Shown: positions 22,133-34,560 of the stretch, piece by piece
How the letters are laid out: each line of letters begins with the position of its first letter
Position numbering within the stretch: position 1 is the stretch's first letter
Assembly (NCBI RefSeq): GCF_964340395.1
Contig: NC_135569.1
Span: 14,513,519 to 14,577,518 of the forward strand
Reading direction: 5' to 3'
Source of the DNA: Glandiceps talaboti
Lineage: Eukaryota; Hemichordata; Enteropneusta; Spengelidae
DNA length: 64,000 nt
Position numbers and translations under genes: made by a program
The notes under the pieces: generated by a model
Seen by the model: only the letters and a program-made list of their open reading frames with translations
Database searches by the model: none
What the model was told of the DNA's origin: nothing

Positions 22133-22501
22133 TCATTTATTAAAATTATAAGGTGCTACTTTCAAAGTGAAAGAGAGCGCTCGAGCAGTCAGTAGACGTC
22201 TACTCGACAGTGTTTTTGATGACCATATTCCTTTCCACTGATAATGTATTTTCGTACAGTACGTACGTCCAGTGTCCACATCAAATTTTAAAAAATTGTG
22301 TATGATACCCTGAAATTTCAATGATTCTTCATCCAAATTAGATGGTACTCTACCATGATAGTAGTCCTGCTTGCATACAGAGTAAGTCGCCCCATGCTTG
22401 AGCGAAACACGTGTGCACCGTCTACAAGCAGGACTACCGTGATAGTGACTCTTCAGAATCGCAATATCACAATTTATACCGGTTTCTTGGTCACAGACCA
22501 A
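22133..22501 (-). CDS. Hypothetical 122-codon open frame, uncertain
   Basis: Not recognised. It begins MVCDQETGINCDIAILKSHY and has a Cys-rich patch CRRCTRVSLKHGATYSVCKQ, with YHG occurring twice. The frame is not low complexity, which sets it apart from most open frames here. However, an inverted repeat (TAGTCCTGCTTG and its complement, about 22371 and 22424) generates part of it. No splice sites, homolog or promoter were identified, so chance is quite possible. Confidence 0.2.
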   Translation of the reverse strand: MVCDQETGINCDIAILKSHYHGSPACRRCTRVSLKHGATYSVCKQDYYHGRVPSNLDEESLKFQGIIHNFLKFDVDTGRTYCTKIHYQWKGIWSSKTLSSRRLLTARALSFTLKVAPYNFNK

Positions 22502-23217
22502 TGGATGTTTCGTATCTCATCGGACATGTAGGTCTGTGGAATCGTAAAAATGGTTTACATTTTTAGATCACCCTCCGAGAACATGCCATGGTAGGATTCG
22601 CCTTTTCTATTCTCTCTCCGAAGAAACCTCTCTGATGAAGACCCGGAGAGAAAGGTCCCTTTAAAAATCCAGGACCATGTGCAGTGTATGGATTTGGTGT
22701 CCTTGAAGGTAACCCCCCCCCCCCCGGATTTCGGAAAGAAAGGAGTTTTTGCAGTGTTTTTCTCCCAGCTTCATTAAAGAAATTGGGGGTTCTTTTGCAT
22801 TGAAATATGGTAATTACTGGAAAAGGGGTATTATAAAATTTCACTAACATGCATGGGTGCCCACCCATGATCCAGCGACTGCCAGTGCCGAGGCGTCAGA
22901 GAGTCATAATTTTATGGGATGTTAGTCACAAAAAACACCCGTCGTGAAGCCTGTCTGTACTGTTAATCTATATTGACGGCCGTTTGATGCGTTCTGCTTT
23001 AGAGTAAATTGTTGTGGAAAATCCACAAATGGTATTAAAGCTCCTATGACCAGGATTCAGTGTGTTTCTAACACCTCAATTCTGGTCATAAGAGCTCAGC
23101 ATTTGGGTGTTTTCTGCACATGCATCCCAACTATTATTGTGTGTAAGAAAGAAAATCTAAAGACTTTGCCCTGACAGGAGGGGGGGGGGGGTTGAGTTTA
23201 CATCCGGTGTTTACACA
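22502..23217. other. Spacer with poly-C and poly-G runs, no gene seen
   Basis: Runs of C near 22711 and of G near 23180. Open frames across them look accidental. Confidence 0.35.
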
Positions 23218-23624
23218 TGATGTATCAATAGTTCTATTAAGTATGATTAAATTGTCTAAACACTAGACATTTCAATAATTCTAAAACACTTTATACTAAT
23301 AGATATTGTGAATGTTGCACTCTTAAACATTTTTACCGTGAGTAAAAGTTTAAGTTGATGACAGAATTCCACGTGGATAAAATAAGTGGACAACTTGTAT
23401 AAATAATTACTCGTGAACAGACACTGGTAGATATGTGCAGACATGGTAAAATTAGGTCTGGCATTCTATTAGCCATATGATATAAAATTACTTTGTTAAT
23501 ATTGTCATTGCCTATTCTCTTACGAAATTTGGATAGTCACCATGACTACGAACACATGGTTATTCCATAGGATCAACAAAACAAAAAGCGTTTTTATCAG
23601 TATGACCAGACAAAAAGTATACAT
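23218..23624. repeat. Segment D, original copy (407 bp)
   Basis: Appears identical base for base to 42814-43220 by reading. Here it runs directly into segment E. Confidence 0.9.
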
Positions 23625-23625
23625 A

Positions 23626-23884
23626 CACTAGTAGAAAAAATAGTACAGTTTACGACACTTTCCGTACTATAGTTCAGATTGAGTTCAATTCTGTACTTTT
23701 ATGCTGATGAGGTGGACGTTTCTGTACTTTCCCATTAGCGCCTGTCTAATCGGATTATACTCGATCTGAAAAATAGTTCAGATTGCGAGTCGGAAGTGAT
23801 TTGAATACATTTGCATTTAGTTCAGAATATATTCATGAGTTCACCCCCATAACCGGGCAGTAAACAAATGAATATTCAAATCTA
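23626..23884 (+). repeat. Segment E (259 bp), inverted copy at 40.76 kb
   Basis: Begins CACTAGTAGAAAAAATAG and ends AATATTCAAATCTA. The reverse complement occupies 40755-41013. The start looks like a CACTA-type terminus, but no matching opposite end was found. Confidence 0.85.
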
Positions 23885-24900
23885 CCGTGCTTGCAATCAA
23901 TACGTACATAAACGCTATACGTGTAGCTAGTGTATTCGATACATATGTATGTATATAAGCAGGCTTATGATATGAACTACATGGTTAGGACGTACGTAGA
24001 TTGTAATATCACAGGGCTCATTTTGAAATAAATGTTCGTAGTACGCCTTTTCATTATGCACTACATACCGCCACCACTGAACGTGTTTCACATTTCTACG
24101 CGTTTGATGCATAGTAATACAGATTTAGATGACATGACAATCGTTTCCAATAATAGTTTAAAATTGGGCCACAAATATTGCTAGTGTATGGAGCTTCTTA
24201 ACAAACCTGACCGGCCAATAGCGTCAACAAACTCACAGTAGAGACGTGCTGACAGATTTGAGTCTGTGGACATTATTTCTAGCTAAGTAAAATTGAGTGA
24301 CTATTGGGAATATTATATGGCATCCATGTCGTCCATGTCGTCTATAGTTTCTGACTGACCGTGTTATGTACAACGTAACGCTGAACGAAATACGGTCCAT
24401 CAGGAATTAACTAGACTAACCTCTATGGGAATAGTATTCTTGTCCATGTGTCGTTTATAGAACAATTAAGTGTTAGGGTGTGATCTTCACAGTAATAAAC
24501 AAGCCTTTAGAAGAACAACAGGTATTCACGCCTCAAATATCTTGGGCATCATCCAAATTACGATCATGAGCACCAAAGTAAAGGAAATACTTAATGACGT
24601 TCGGCATGCAGAACCCCCCCCCCCCCGGGCCCGTACCTATGGGTACATGCCCGGCATCCATGTAACTGTTATATCACTCTACGTGACGATTCTGAGGGCC
24701 CTCATCTCTTATTCTCTTGTTTTATTTCAATTATACTCATAACTCCTGTTTTTATAGTATAACTGTACAATTGGCTTCGATCAGTGCATTCCAGATTTTC
24801 ATGAGTCATGAGTGCACATTGCACAGATATCTGCAGAATACTTAAAAGGATTATGGGTAATGTATGCATATGCGGGAAAAACAAACTGCTGTAAGGAGCA

Positions 24901-25053
24901 TAGTCTCGCTGCCAGACTCGAGACTATCGTCCCTAATCTGTTTACCGAGCGGCGCAGCCGCGAGAATAGAGGGGACTGGTCCCGCTCTTCTCGCGGCTGC
25001 GCCGCTCGGTAAACAGATTAGGGACGATAGTCTCGAGTCTGGCAGCGAGACTA
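24901..25053. mobile_element. 153-bp foldback MITE with perfect 66-bp arms
   Basis: The left arm 24901-24966 and right arm 24988-25053 are perfect inverted complements by reading, with a 21-nt loop that itself holds GGGACTGGTCCC. Termini are TAGTCTCG...CGAGACTA. The 9-bp target duplication TAAGGAGCA is at 24892-24900 and 25054-25062. Each arm also contains an inner inverted pair TAGTCTCG / CGAGACTA. A 9-bp duplication is typical of Mutator-like elements, but the family is not proven. Confidence 0.9.
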
Positions 25054-25062
25054 TAAGGAGCA

Positions 25063-26190
25063 CTGACTTTGCCCTCATATCTTCATCCCATTTTGCACTG
25101 AAGAAGTTTCACATGGCTCTCATATTTCATATATACTCTTTCTAAATATATGGTGATGCAACATGAGTAAAAATAACTGGGGTTAACTAAGTTTGGTAGT
25201 CAATATAGCAGGTTTACCATCAAACTGACGCAAAATTTGTTTCAAATTTGTCTAGTAAAAACCGTTGGCCCAGTTGTCGATTAGGCTTACAAGTTACACA
25301 AAGCATGATAAGACACTGTGAATGGTGCAAATAAACAACGTGCGAAATGCCAAATACCAAATGCAAACAATACAAGCGAACAAAAGGGCCTGTATGCACT
25401 CTAATAGCCCGATATTTTGCCTAAAATCAGGCTCACATGTGCGAACGGTGTGTTTTTGACGTACCTAGTAGGCAGTGATGTAGATAATAGCCGGTTACCG
25501 GTCACAACGCCCAGCTATAACTTATAAGTATAACAGTTGTGGGACCGGCTTAGGAAAGTACTCAAACCTGACGATCATTGAACAAATTCTAAGGTTGGAA
25601 AATTAAATATGAGTTGCCCGGGAGTTCTAATAGCAAGTAAAATACCCAAAGTGTAAACAAAAAGATAAATTAATTCATAATTATTTGGAAAACATTAGAC
25701 GATTACGCAGTAAAACAAGACTGGCCACGCTATCGCTAGCGAAAGCCTTCGAACTAGTTTCATAACGACCGGACGTTGAAGGAAGCGCGAAGCGAAGTGT
25801 GAGGTCAATGTGACGTCTCATGATGATGTATGATGCATCAACATGACGTTTACGTAGAGTTGCACTAAATGTTTTCTAAACTTCAGTGGAAAGAATTTTT
25901 GTCGATCAGACACTGACTATGTTTAAATTCTTAAAACATCTGAGAAAACTGAAGAGGGGAAGCAAAATGTGACACTGACAGACAAGCCAGACGTACGGCA
26001 CATGTACAGAAGGCGAGGCACACCCTCTGATGCAAACTGGACAATTATCGTGCGTGTCACGTATAAGGCATCAGATGTAATACATGTAGCTAACCAAATA
26101 TTCTTGTACTGCAGTCTTTCTTGTAACAGGTATTGGAAATTGTCAGAAACCTGACGATTTTATGACTGAATAAGTTTCGATACGGAGACG
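25063..26190. other. Spacer, no gene seen
   Basis: A CpG-richer patch around 25725-25800 (with 'gctatcgctagcg') is the only compositional feature. Confidence 0.35.
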
Positions 26191-26199
26191 AGAGAGAGG

Positions 26200-26204
26200 G
26201 GGAG

Positions 26205-26294
<90 letters not shown>
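26200..26294. repeat. (AG)n microsatellite
   Basis: Near-pure dinucleotide; it creates Ser-Leu and Arg-Glu shadow frames. Confidence 0.97.
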
Positions 26295-26296
<2 letters not shown>

Positions 26297-27230
26297 GAGA
26301 CCAAACTAGAGTCGGTACTCACCCCACCACGACATATGCATTTTTGTGATTTTGAAACGATAAAGAATGTTAATATGGATATTGGGACGATTGGAAATCG
26401 GACGATGTGAATCGTAATCGAATATCTCAGACCATCCACAATATATGTCGTGTTGACTTAGGCGATCCCAGAAACCATTCTTAGTTTACCCCTTTCACAT
26501 ATATTATCAACCATGCTAATGTTTTGAAACAAATCTCGATTAACAGGTAATTTAGCGCTTGAAAGATGGCGACGTCCATACCCCCCCCCCCGGCTGCACA
26601 TATTTTAATATGCAATTATACATTACCCCCTCCCCATACACGTCAGAGAAGTACAGTATGGTACACTATATGACACACTGTAAGCTAACAGTGGAAATCA
26701 ACTTCAGTGTCCATACATATCAGACATAGAGATTTCTTTACAAATGGATGTGGGCTCATTGGGCTGTAACCTGTACTTGGAAAAACTTAACCAGCAGAGT
26801 TTTCTTTTTGAATCCTATGTCTTGACAGAAACGGCACCCCCCTTCGATAACTAGTGGGGAGGGTGTGTCCCCCTCCCACAGTAGGCAATTGTTTGAAAAA
26901 TAAGGACATGTAGGAGGCCATTTAGCGGCATAATATTTCAAACCATACACATTATTGGAAGCCATAAAGTACTTGAAAATTGTCTTCAATACCCAAATTG
27001 TACTCTCATTAAATTATTTTACAACTGTATTACCTACGCTTTAACTAATACATAGATATTTTGGCAGACACACACATTCGTTTGGCCATTGGCTGCCTAA
27101 TAATTAAATGTGTGGTAGGTAAATGAAGTGAACAATTTTGCAAAGTACAAGGTAAACGATTGCTCCTGTGGTTTGAATGTTCAACAAAGTCTCCACACAG
27201 AGAGATAGAGCAAGAGAGAAGGAGACATAC

Positions 27231-27340
<110 letters not shown>

Positions 27341-27359
27341 CATACACTTATACAAATGT

Positions 27360-27480
27360 AAATTTACTTGGTAAACAACTGCTCCTGAGGTTTAATTTTG
27401 GTTCAAATCATGAGCAGAATATTCGGGGGCCCTTTCAGACCATCACAATTGTCATGCCCCCCTCCCTTTGAACCTCAATT
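27360..27480. repeat. Dispersed repeat, partner at 33135-33260
   Basis: 'ctgctcctg', 'ggttcaa[ac]tcatgagca[ga]aatatt' and 'gcccctttcagac' blocks recur in the same order at 33.14-33.26 kb. Confidence 0.6.
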
Positions 27481-27519
27481 TTGTTCATGCCCCCCCCCCC
27501 CCCCGTAAATTCTGACTCC

Positions 27520-28330
27520 AGCATAATTTCAAGTTTATTCCGAGCTCGGTATTACAGGCATTCGACTAGAGTCTTTATACCTCAAAGATATACAACAGTC
27601 CATTTCTGTACAAGGCATATCAGAAACCAAACATTTGCAGTGTGGAGTGTCACAAAACCCTGTGCTTGGTCCACTCTTACACGCGTATGCTGTCTATACA
27701 CATCACCACTTGGAAAGCTAATCCGACATCAAAATCTCAATATGCAACAACATGCAGACGACAACCAGATTTACCAATATATTTCCCCAATCACATACGT
27801 CAACTACAGTAACTAAGATGGAAACTGTTGCACATGATATTAAACGACCCAAAATAAGCTAGTTTAATGATGGCAAAACCGAGGTCCTCCTTATCACGTC
27901 TCAGTTCAACAGGCTTCCTCGTCTCATGAACCACATCAACATGGGATCGTCTTCTGTGCAGTTAGTGGATTCAGCATGTACCATTTGTGTAACAATTGAT
28001 GACCGTTATAACCTCAAGAAGCACATCTCGTTGACATGTAGATCAGTTCTTTTTCACCCCCGAACAATAGGTCGCATCATTGACAGTGGAGGGGGCCCCT
28101 CCACTGTCTATGGTCGCATACGCCAGTATCTTACAAACGGAGTTTGTCAGAACCTTGGTCATGCACTTATATCATCGATACCTGACTACTGAATGGCCCT
28201 TCTGTATGGGCTGCCAGCTAAAAACATTGTCCCTCTTGAACATGCCCAAAATACAGCAGCTAGGATTGTGTCAGGTACAAAGAAAACAGATGACGTCACA
28301 TCGGTTCTTTCAATAACACAGTTTAGTTAG
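27520..28330 (+). mobile_element. L2/CR1-type LINE RT remnant
   Basis: Across shifting frames the RT 3' part is readable: KTEVLLITSQFNRLP, HISLTCRSVLFHPRTIGRI, then RQYLTN ... GHALISSIPDY and ALLYGLPAKNIVPLEHAQNT. This is the thumb/C-terminal part of L2/CR1-like elements. It has several stops and is interrupted by the 34-bp palindromic insertion at 28078. Confidence 0.75.
28070..28119. mobile_element. Tiny palindromic insertion (type P8), 34 bp with 8-bp TSD
   Basis: The element at 28078-28111 begins CATTGACAGTGGAGGGG; its second half is the inverse, ending CTGTCTAT. It is flanked by perfect direct repeats GGTCGCAT (28070-28077 and 28112-28119). It splits the conserved LINE motif IGRI-R-YL, so that G-R-I is encoded twice, and the 42-bp gain keeps the frame. 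Confidence 0.85.
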
Positions 28331-28390
28331 AAATCACACTGGCGTCAAGTGCAGTTACATAATATACCAGTAGGTAGGGCCTACATGTAC

Positions 28391-28430
28391 ATGTAGTCTC
28401 AGGTCACTACATTGTGGTCTGAGATGTAGT
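28391..28430. mobile_element. Tiny palindromic insertion (type P7), 26 bp with 7-bp TSD
   Basis: The element at 28398-28423 begins CTCAGGTCAC and ends GTGGTCTGAG, flanked by perfect ATGTAGT repeats. Its ends match the 183-bp element at 39150. Confidence 0.7.
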
Positions 28431-28639
28431 TTACACCACTATGACCTAAGAACTTGAACCAGGGCTGAGGAGAAGTGGTCTGAGGTTAAAGTTTTGCAGC
28501 TCTCGTTCAGCAATCTCAAAACATTTCAGCCTACTTCCCGTAATGAACACTTGTCAAGCATTTTTGTAGCTCCCATACTCAAAGACTACATATATGTTTA
28601 TATACGACTCAAAATATAACACTGAAATTTACTTTGAAC

Positions 28640-29948
28640 ACGTTCAGTTTCAGTAGACCTATTAAAACCCAAAATCTCCACTGTATAATTTAATATCGGT
28701 AATAGTTTACAGTCAAAAACTTTTAAATTTAGTTTTGACTAGGAGGTCCCCAAGTTTTGCAAGTTGACTCATGACCGCAATCATTGCTTTACTCGCTTGA
28801 GCTGCAAGCGCTAAATACCATAGACCACTGCTTGACATAATCACGCCTAGATATTCATAAAAAGCGAACAACGTCGAGTTTATGACCACCAATAACCACT
28901 TTTCAATTTTCTTAAGAATTTCATCTCTTAGTAAATACAATAATTTTAGTTTTGACATACATGTAATTTACTTTCAAAAGACAATGTTAGAAACCCCTCC
29001 CCCATTGATTCCTGTGGGAACATGCCTTTCGTGAAGAAAAAATGGTTACATAACATGTCTACAAGAATTGTTGGAGAATGTCTATGTAGAATGCCACACT
29101 GATCCCATATCCACACCTTGAGTTTTATTTTTATTGTTCTTCAATGATCTCCTTCAAAGTAATAGTCTGGATGCCAATATGGTTTCTAACTAAACCACGT
29201 CTAGCCAAAAGCCCCTCAAATAGCACAAAAAGTTGTTCACCCAATCAGTGAAACCTAAATGTTTTGGTGATGTAAACAGTATATAAGTAGCATCATGGGC
29301 TGACAAATATACCACATTTGAACATTACTGTCCCAATAAACACTAACTTTATGAGGGACTGTGTTATTGGTTAGAGTTTTGTGATTTATTAACAAAGACA
29401 TGATGTTAATGACTGTGTGGGTGGCTGTAAATGAATTTTAAATTGCATCTCATGCATTTCAAGACTTCTAGAGTAACGACTCTGACTATACTTTGAGTGG
29501 AGGTATAAATGGTAATGATACAGTATAGGAACTAGACTATCAAAGTAATTACCTTGTCCAAAAGACTACAGTCGGATATTAATCTCACCATTAATGCCTG
29601 AATTTATGTCTATCAAGGTGGATCTGATAAGATCATGGAAATCGAGAAACTTTCATCACTTTGGACTTGAGCATTGAATACATTTGTGAAGTACTCAGAC
29701 CATGATTCATGTTGTTTTTTTTAGAGATTAATTCCACTAGATCGTCCACTAAATCGTCCACGAAAACAAATACATTCTATCATTCCACCATGTCACTCAA
29801 CAACGCGCATCGAATTCTATCACTTGAATTTCCGTTATTTAGTCGTCTGAAGATCGTAACGGCCTCCGTACCATAACTTGTGTACTTTGTGTAAATACAG
29901 CTCTACTTCTCAGTATTGAGCACTTTTCCTTCAGTTTATGACTTACCT

Positions 29949-29950
<2 letters not shown>
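28640..29950. other. Spacer with a dispersed repeat shared with 36.34-36.49 kb
   Basis: 'gatgccaat...tctaactaaacca' (about 29170) and 'gagtggaggtataaatggta' (about 29497) recur at 36350-36480. No gene seen. Confidence 0.5.

Positions 29951-29951
<1 letters not shown>

Positions 29952-30045
<94 letters not shown>
29952..30045. repeat. (AT)n microsatellite
   Basis: Pure dinucleotide of about 94 bp. Confidence 0.97.
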
Positions 30046-30047
<2 letters not shown>

Positions 30048-30438
30048 CCATTGCTCGGTTGACGGCAACGCGGTCAAAGATATCGGGTTCTTTGCACAAT
30101 ACACGTGTATATAGAAATGATGTCCCTTAAATTTCCCCTCTTTTCATTCTTGCTCTTTTCAACTACAATATAGATTTTGATAATTTCCATAGGTCTCACG
30201 AGATATACTCTTCAAGGAAAAACAAGTTCGTGTCGGGGTTTGACACGAGAATAGTCTGTGCTTGGAGTAATTATACTGTCAGTATAATTTCTCAAAGGTA
30301 TGTGTTATCGTGGAAGTTTAAACATTATTTATACTTTAATGGTGTTATAGATTTTGACCCAAGCTATGCATGCCACGGTCACAAGCTATATTGCGTCAGA
30401 TCGATTTGCCAAACAAGTTTGCCAGAATTAACGCATCC

Positions 30439-30485
30439 CATCAAACCATGGACCCTCCACAAAGGTGGAGTGTCTATGGTCAAAC
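30439..30485. mobile_element. Type P8 palindromic insertion, 31 bp
   Basis: The element at 30447-30477 runs CATGGACCCTCCAC, a 4-nt loop, GTGGAGTGTCTAT. Flanks CATCAAAC and GGTCAAAC agree at six of eight positions. Confidence 0.65.
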
Positions 30486-30746
30486 AAATGACAGGTCGCA
30501 GAAACTATGGTCATGGAAGTATGAACGTCGTTTATACTTGTACGCCGTGACATACAATGAGCGCAGTGCCATGATTGACCGGATTATTCAGTGTCGACAA
30601 TCCCAGTTAATATAATCCCAAAGGCAAACTTGTTTTATTTACCACCTTGCCAAGCAACACAGGGTGGTGGCGAGGCGAAGTTGTAATGTACTGTCGCTTT
30701 GATATTCACGATTTTGGAAAGGAAATAGATAACATCGGGTTAGATC

Positions 30747-31639
30747 TTGAGAGTAAATAAGAAGAAAAGAAGAGTTAATTTGAAATCAGTGATAAACGAG
30801 TTGTCTATTTTTAAGAAACTAAATATAAGGAAAGCTATGGGTCCTGATAACATATGTGGTAGGTTACTGAATGTCTATGCATCGCAGTTAGCTAGTGTTT
30901 CCAGTAGATTGTTCAATTGGTCGTACAATGATCATACGATATCAACCATTTGGAAAACATCTACCATCTGTCCGGTCCCTAAAAACTTCCAAGGCATCGT
31001 CCTGTAGCACTGACTTCCATTGTGATGAAATGCTTCGAGCGTATTTTACTTTGTCAAAACCCACAAAAACATTCACACCTTGACCCATACCAATTTACAT
31101 ATTAAAGTAATAGAGGTACTGATAATGCAACTCTCACATTACTTCACGATGCGTATACACATCTTGAAAAACCAAGTTCATTTGTAAGACTATTGGTTAT
31201 TGATTTTTCATCAGTCGTTAACAGAAGTCAACCAAACATGATGGCTCATAAACTTAGTTATTTAAACGTTAACCCCAAACTCATCCTCTGGATAATGGAT
31301 TTTCTTGTCAACCTTTCCCAGTTTGTTCGCTACCAAAAATTAAGTTCAGCCTTCCATTCAACATTTAGGGGTGCCTCACAGAGCACGATACTCTCACACA
31401 AACTATTTACACTTTACACAAATGACTGCTCATCAGGTACCGATACAAATCCACTTATCAAATATTCTGATAACTCTGCATTAGTTGACCTGTCAAATTC
31501 TGACCGTACTTATTTCGATGAAGTTGATAGGTTTGTTACTTGGTGTAAAGAAAAGTACTTGGACGAAAGGTCGACTTTAGGAAGAACCCTAAAGTAGTGC
31601 CCGACCTTTTTATTGACAATGTTAAAGTTGAACAGGTGA

Positions 31640-31685
<46 letters not shown>

Positions 31686-32140
31686 AACAGTCTTGGATAA
31701 TAAATCAAATGTTAAGGCCAACACAGATTTCATTAACAAGAAATGTCAATCTAGAGTTTACTGTCTACAACAATTGAGGGGCCTAAAATTTTGTAAATGC
31801 CAAGGTATTACAGACATTCTATCGGAGTTTTGAGTCGGTTTAACATTTTCTTTTTTGTGCTGGTTTGGTAGTCTAGGGACTAGCTACAAGAGTGTCTTGA
31901 ACAAAATTGTAAATGTGTTTAGTAAAGTATTGAGTGAAAAGTAGACTAATTTGAATGAAATGTTTACATCTCGTGTACAAAACAAAGCTGGGAAAATGGT
32001 AAATGACAAAGGCCACATTATGTCCCAACACTTTGAACTCCTGCCATCAGGGAGACGATTTCGTGTCCCTAAATTCAGAACAGTCAGAACCAAATCAAGT
32101 TTTGTGCCCACTTCAACTAAATTTTAAACCAAACTAAATA
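30747..32140 (+). mobile_element. CR1/Rex1-like LINE remnant
   Basis: RT sequence readable over several frames: RKAMGPDNICGRLLNVYASQ, VIDFSSVVNR, LILWIMDFLVNLSQFVRYQK, YSDNSALVDLSNSD, VTWCKEKYLDE, then PDLFIDNVKVEQVTN and GTVLDNKSNVKANTDFINKK. The C-terminal PSGRRFRVPKFRT end lies at about 32048-32086. YSDN replaces the catalytic Y/FADD, so the copy is dead. An (AT)n array has grown inside it. Confidence 0.8.
31640..31683. repeat. (AT)n array inside the LINE frame
   Basis: Encodes alternating Tyr-Ile where related RTs read N-Y-x-Y-L-G. Frame is kept on both sides. Confidence 0.9.
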
Positions 32141-32555
32141 ATTATATTTCAAAGACATCTGCTCTGCATTCCAGATTGGAAGAACCGCGTTTTTTTATTG
32201 TCTTTTTTAAGTTGATGACCATTTCTGGCAAGACTTCACTCACAATTTTCTCGATTTTACTGATTTTTCTTCTTTATTAAAAAGGTTTAGGGTCGGCACC
32301 GGATTTCTAGAATGGAAGCGTTTGGGGAGTTATGTGTGATTTATTTGTTGAGAAAGGTTCAAAGACAATAAATATCGCCATAAGGTGGCACTTGCCGTTC
32401 CAGTGAGGAACGACTAGTGCCACCACGGTAGTACTCGACAATTCGATGGACCACGGCCAAGTCCGCCATTCACAATTTTCAAATCACTTGAAATAAAGCA
32501 ATCTGGCAAAACTCGCCCATGTGCATTTACAATCTTGTCGCAACTAATTCTAGTA

Positions 32556-32594
32556 GGTAAAACCATAGACCCTCCACCCTGTCTATGGTAAAAC
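32556..32594. mobile_element. Type P8 palindromic insertion, 23 bp, perfect 8-bp TSD
   Basis: The element at 32564-32586 reads CATAGAC, a CCTCCACCCT loop part, GTCTAT. It is flanked by perfect GGTAAAAC repeats. It is the smallest copy seen. Confidence 0.8.
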
Positions 32595-33299
32595 CTAGTC
32601 GCATTCATAACTTTCATCGAGGGTAAGGTAATTTTAGTCATCAACTTCTATAAAGTCCAAAATGAAACGATAAAACATGTACATTTTGGAAATTATCCCA
32701 TGTATAATGCCAGATTATAAAGTGACAAAGAGTGGTTCATCTGAGTGGATAGCTTAACCTCTTGACGATTTATAAACAATGGGAAATAGGCAGCTATCTT
32801 GATGTTCATTTTAACCTATTTTCCCGGAGAATATTTTCAGAACTGGTATCCAAATTACCAAGATCACGTTTTTCATATTTACTGATATGCCGCTTTAGTT
32901 ATGGCCGGTTTTGTGGGATGTTTTGCGTGCACAATGTAAACCACAGACAAGGCATGTAAACTTCTACTTGCAAACCCGTCTATTTCAGGCTTGGCCTCTT
33001 ACCACTCTTGGAGGAATTGTACTGACTCCTCCAAGACCACGTCTGACACAGTGGCCTGAAACCCATAGTCTATCGCGAGTATATTGTCTACCCTTCAAGA
33101 GACACACATTCTCTGCCAGTCACCCTTTTAAAAATACGCTTGTTAAACGTCTGCTCCTGGAGTTAAATTTGGTTCAACTCATGAGCAAAATATTTGTACG
33201 TGACTCCGGGCCCCTTTCAGACAATCCGAATTTTCACGCACGTCCCAATTCGTTTTTTTCCCGTGACAACAATTTTTCTCCTGAGCCTCCCCCTACCCT

Positions 33300-34560
33300 A
33301 ATCTAGTTCCTGACGACCGTATTCCAATTTTACACTACATCTTTACATATTACGTATAGTCAATGTCATTACTCTCGTTGCCGATGTGTTGGCAATTATA
33401 TACATGTATATATATAATATCCATAATCACAACATATTTCCTGCTCAAAGAAGAACTGTTTCAGCTTATTCCATTTCGATATAAACAGACAGAGAGTCCA
33501 GGGATAAAATACCCATGTACTACTCCTTATATTACTGGCTAGGTAATGTCAACCGTAAAATAATCCAAGCACCAGCGTCCCTAAAATCCGTGAAACAGTG
33601 TCGATATTACAGTATTTTGCTGACACTTATTACTTTCTGTAACTGGTCTATATTTGTGATATCATGGTAAATATGCTTGGAATTTATGGCCTAACAAACC
33701 AGACATTACGTAGATTTGAATATTGAAGAAAATCAAAAACAAAAACAAGGCCATGGCCATGGCCGGTCAGGTACTGATATTAGTACTTTAGACATCAGTG
33801 GGGGTCACACTTGGTCATTGAAACTATATTGACCGACCAAAATTCTAAACATCACGGATAAATAATTTCATATCGAAATGTATGTACGGAGATTCAGGTT
33901 TTTAGACCACGTGGCTTTGACATGACATCATCAGCTAAATTTGCAATACGAAAGTAACGTAAAACATGGATGTATCTAGTAGGGAGCAAAGTCCGCATGT
34001 CTGTATGGATGTTTGAAGATTTACTATCGGTATATGGGAGGCATAGAGGGAAATATTTGAATAGCGTTATTTAACGTTACATAATTCATAACTGACTACT
34101 AAACTACCGTCAAGAGGATTGTTTTTGCTTCCATTTATCTGTATTAATTTTTTTTAAAGGCAGTGATGGTGACTGCCAATGCCGGTAGTGAAAATATGGC
34201 CCGCACATTCTGAAGATTTTTGTATCATACAAGTTCAATGTTGTAGCTGAGAATGTGATTTATATTTATAACTCAGTAGAATGGGTACCGGTACTGATGC
34301 GAGGGATGTGAACCAACCTTTGTGTTGCGTGCTTTTTAATATCACCGTGTGTGTGTGTGTGTTGTTTGTTTGTTTGTTTGTTTGTTTGTAATGTAGATTC
34401 GTCGTTGATATACTGCTACTAGATCAGACCGTGGGTTATACTTCCATGATCAGAACATGACCAGACACAACTCTCCACGGCACCATTTTGGTTTTACAAC
34501 TTTGATTACTTTGTTTTGAATAGCTTTTGTCAAGTTCTTGACTTTCCTGATATGACAATA
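33300..34560. other. Spacer, no gene seen; (GT)n(GTTT)n at 34347-34389
   Basis: No exon or transposon recognised apart from the short microsatellite. Confidence 0.4.

Noticed and set aside
23626-23884. Segment E as a complete CACTA transposon
   Set aside because: The CACTAGTAG start is suggestive, but no inverted partner terminus or target duplication was found.
33003-33040. Hairpin CTTGGAGGA...TCCTCCAAG with ACCAC flanks as another small insertion
   Set aside because: Ends do not match either palindrome family and the 5-bp flank match may be chance.
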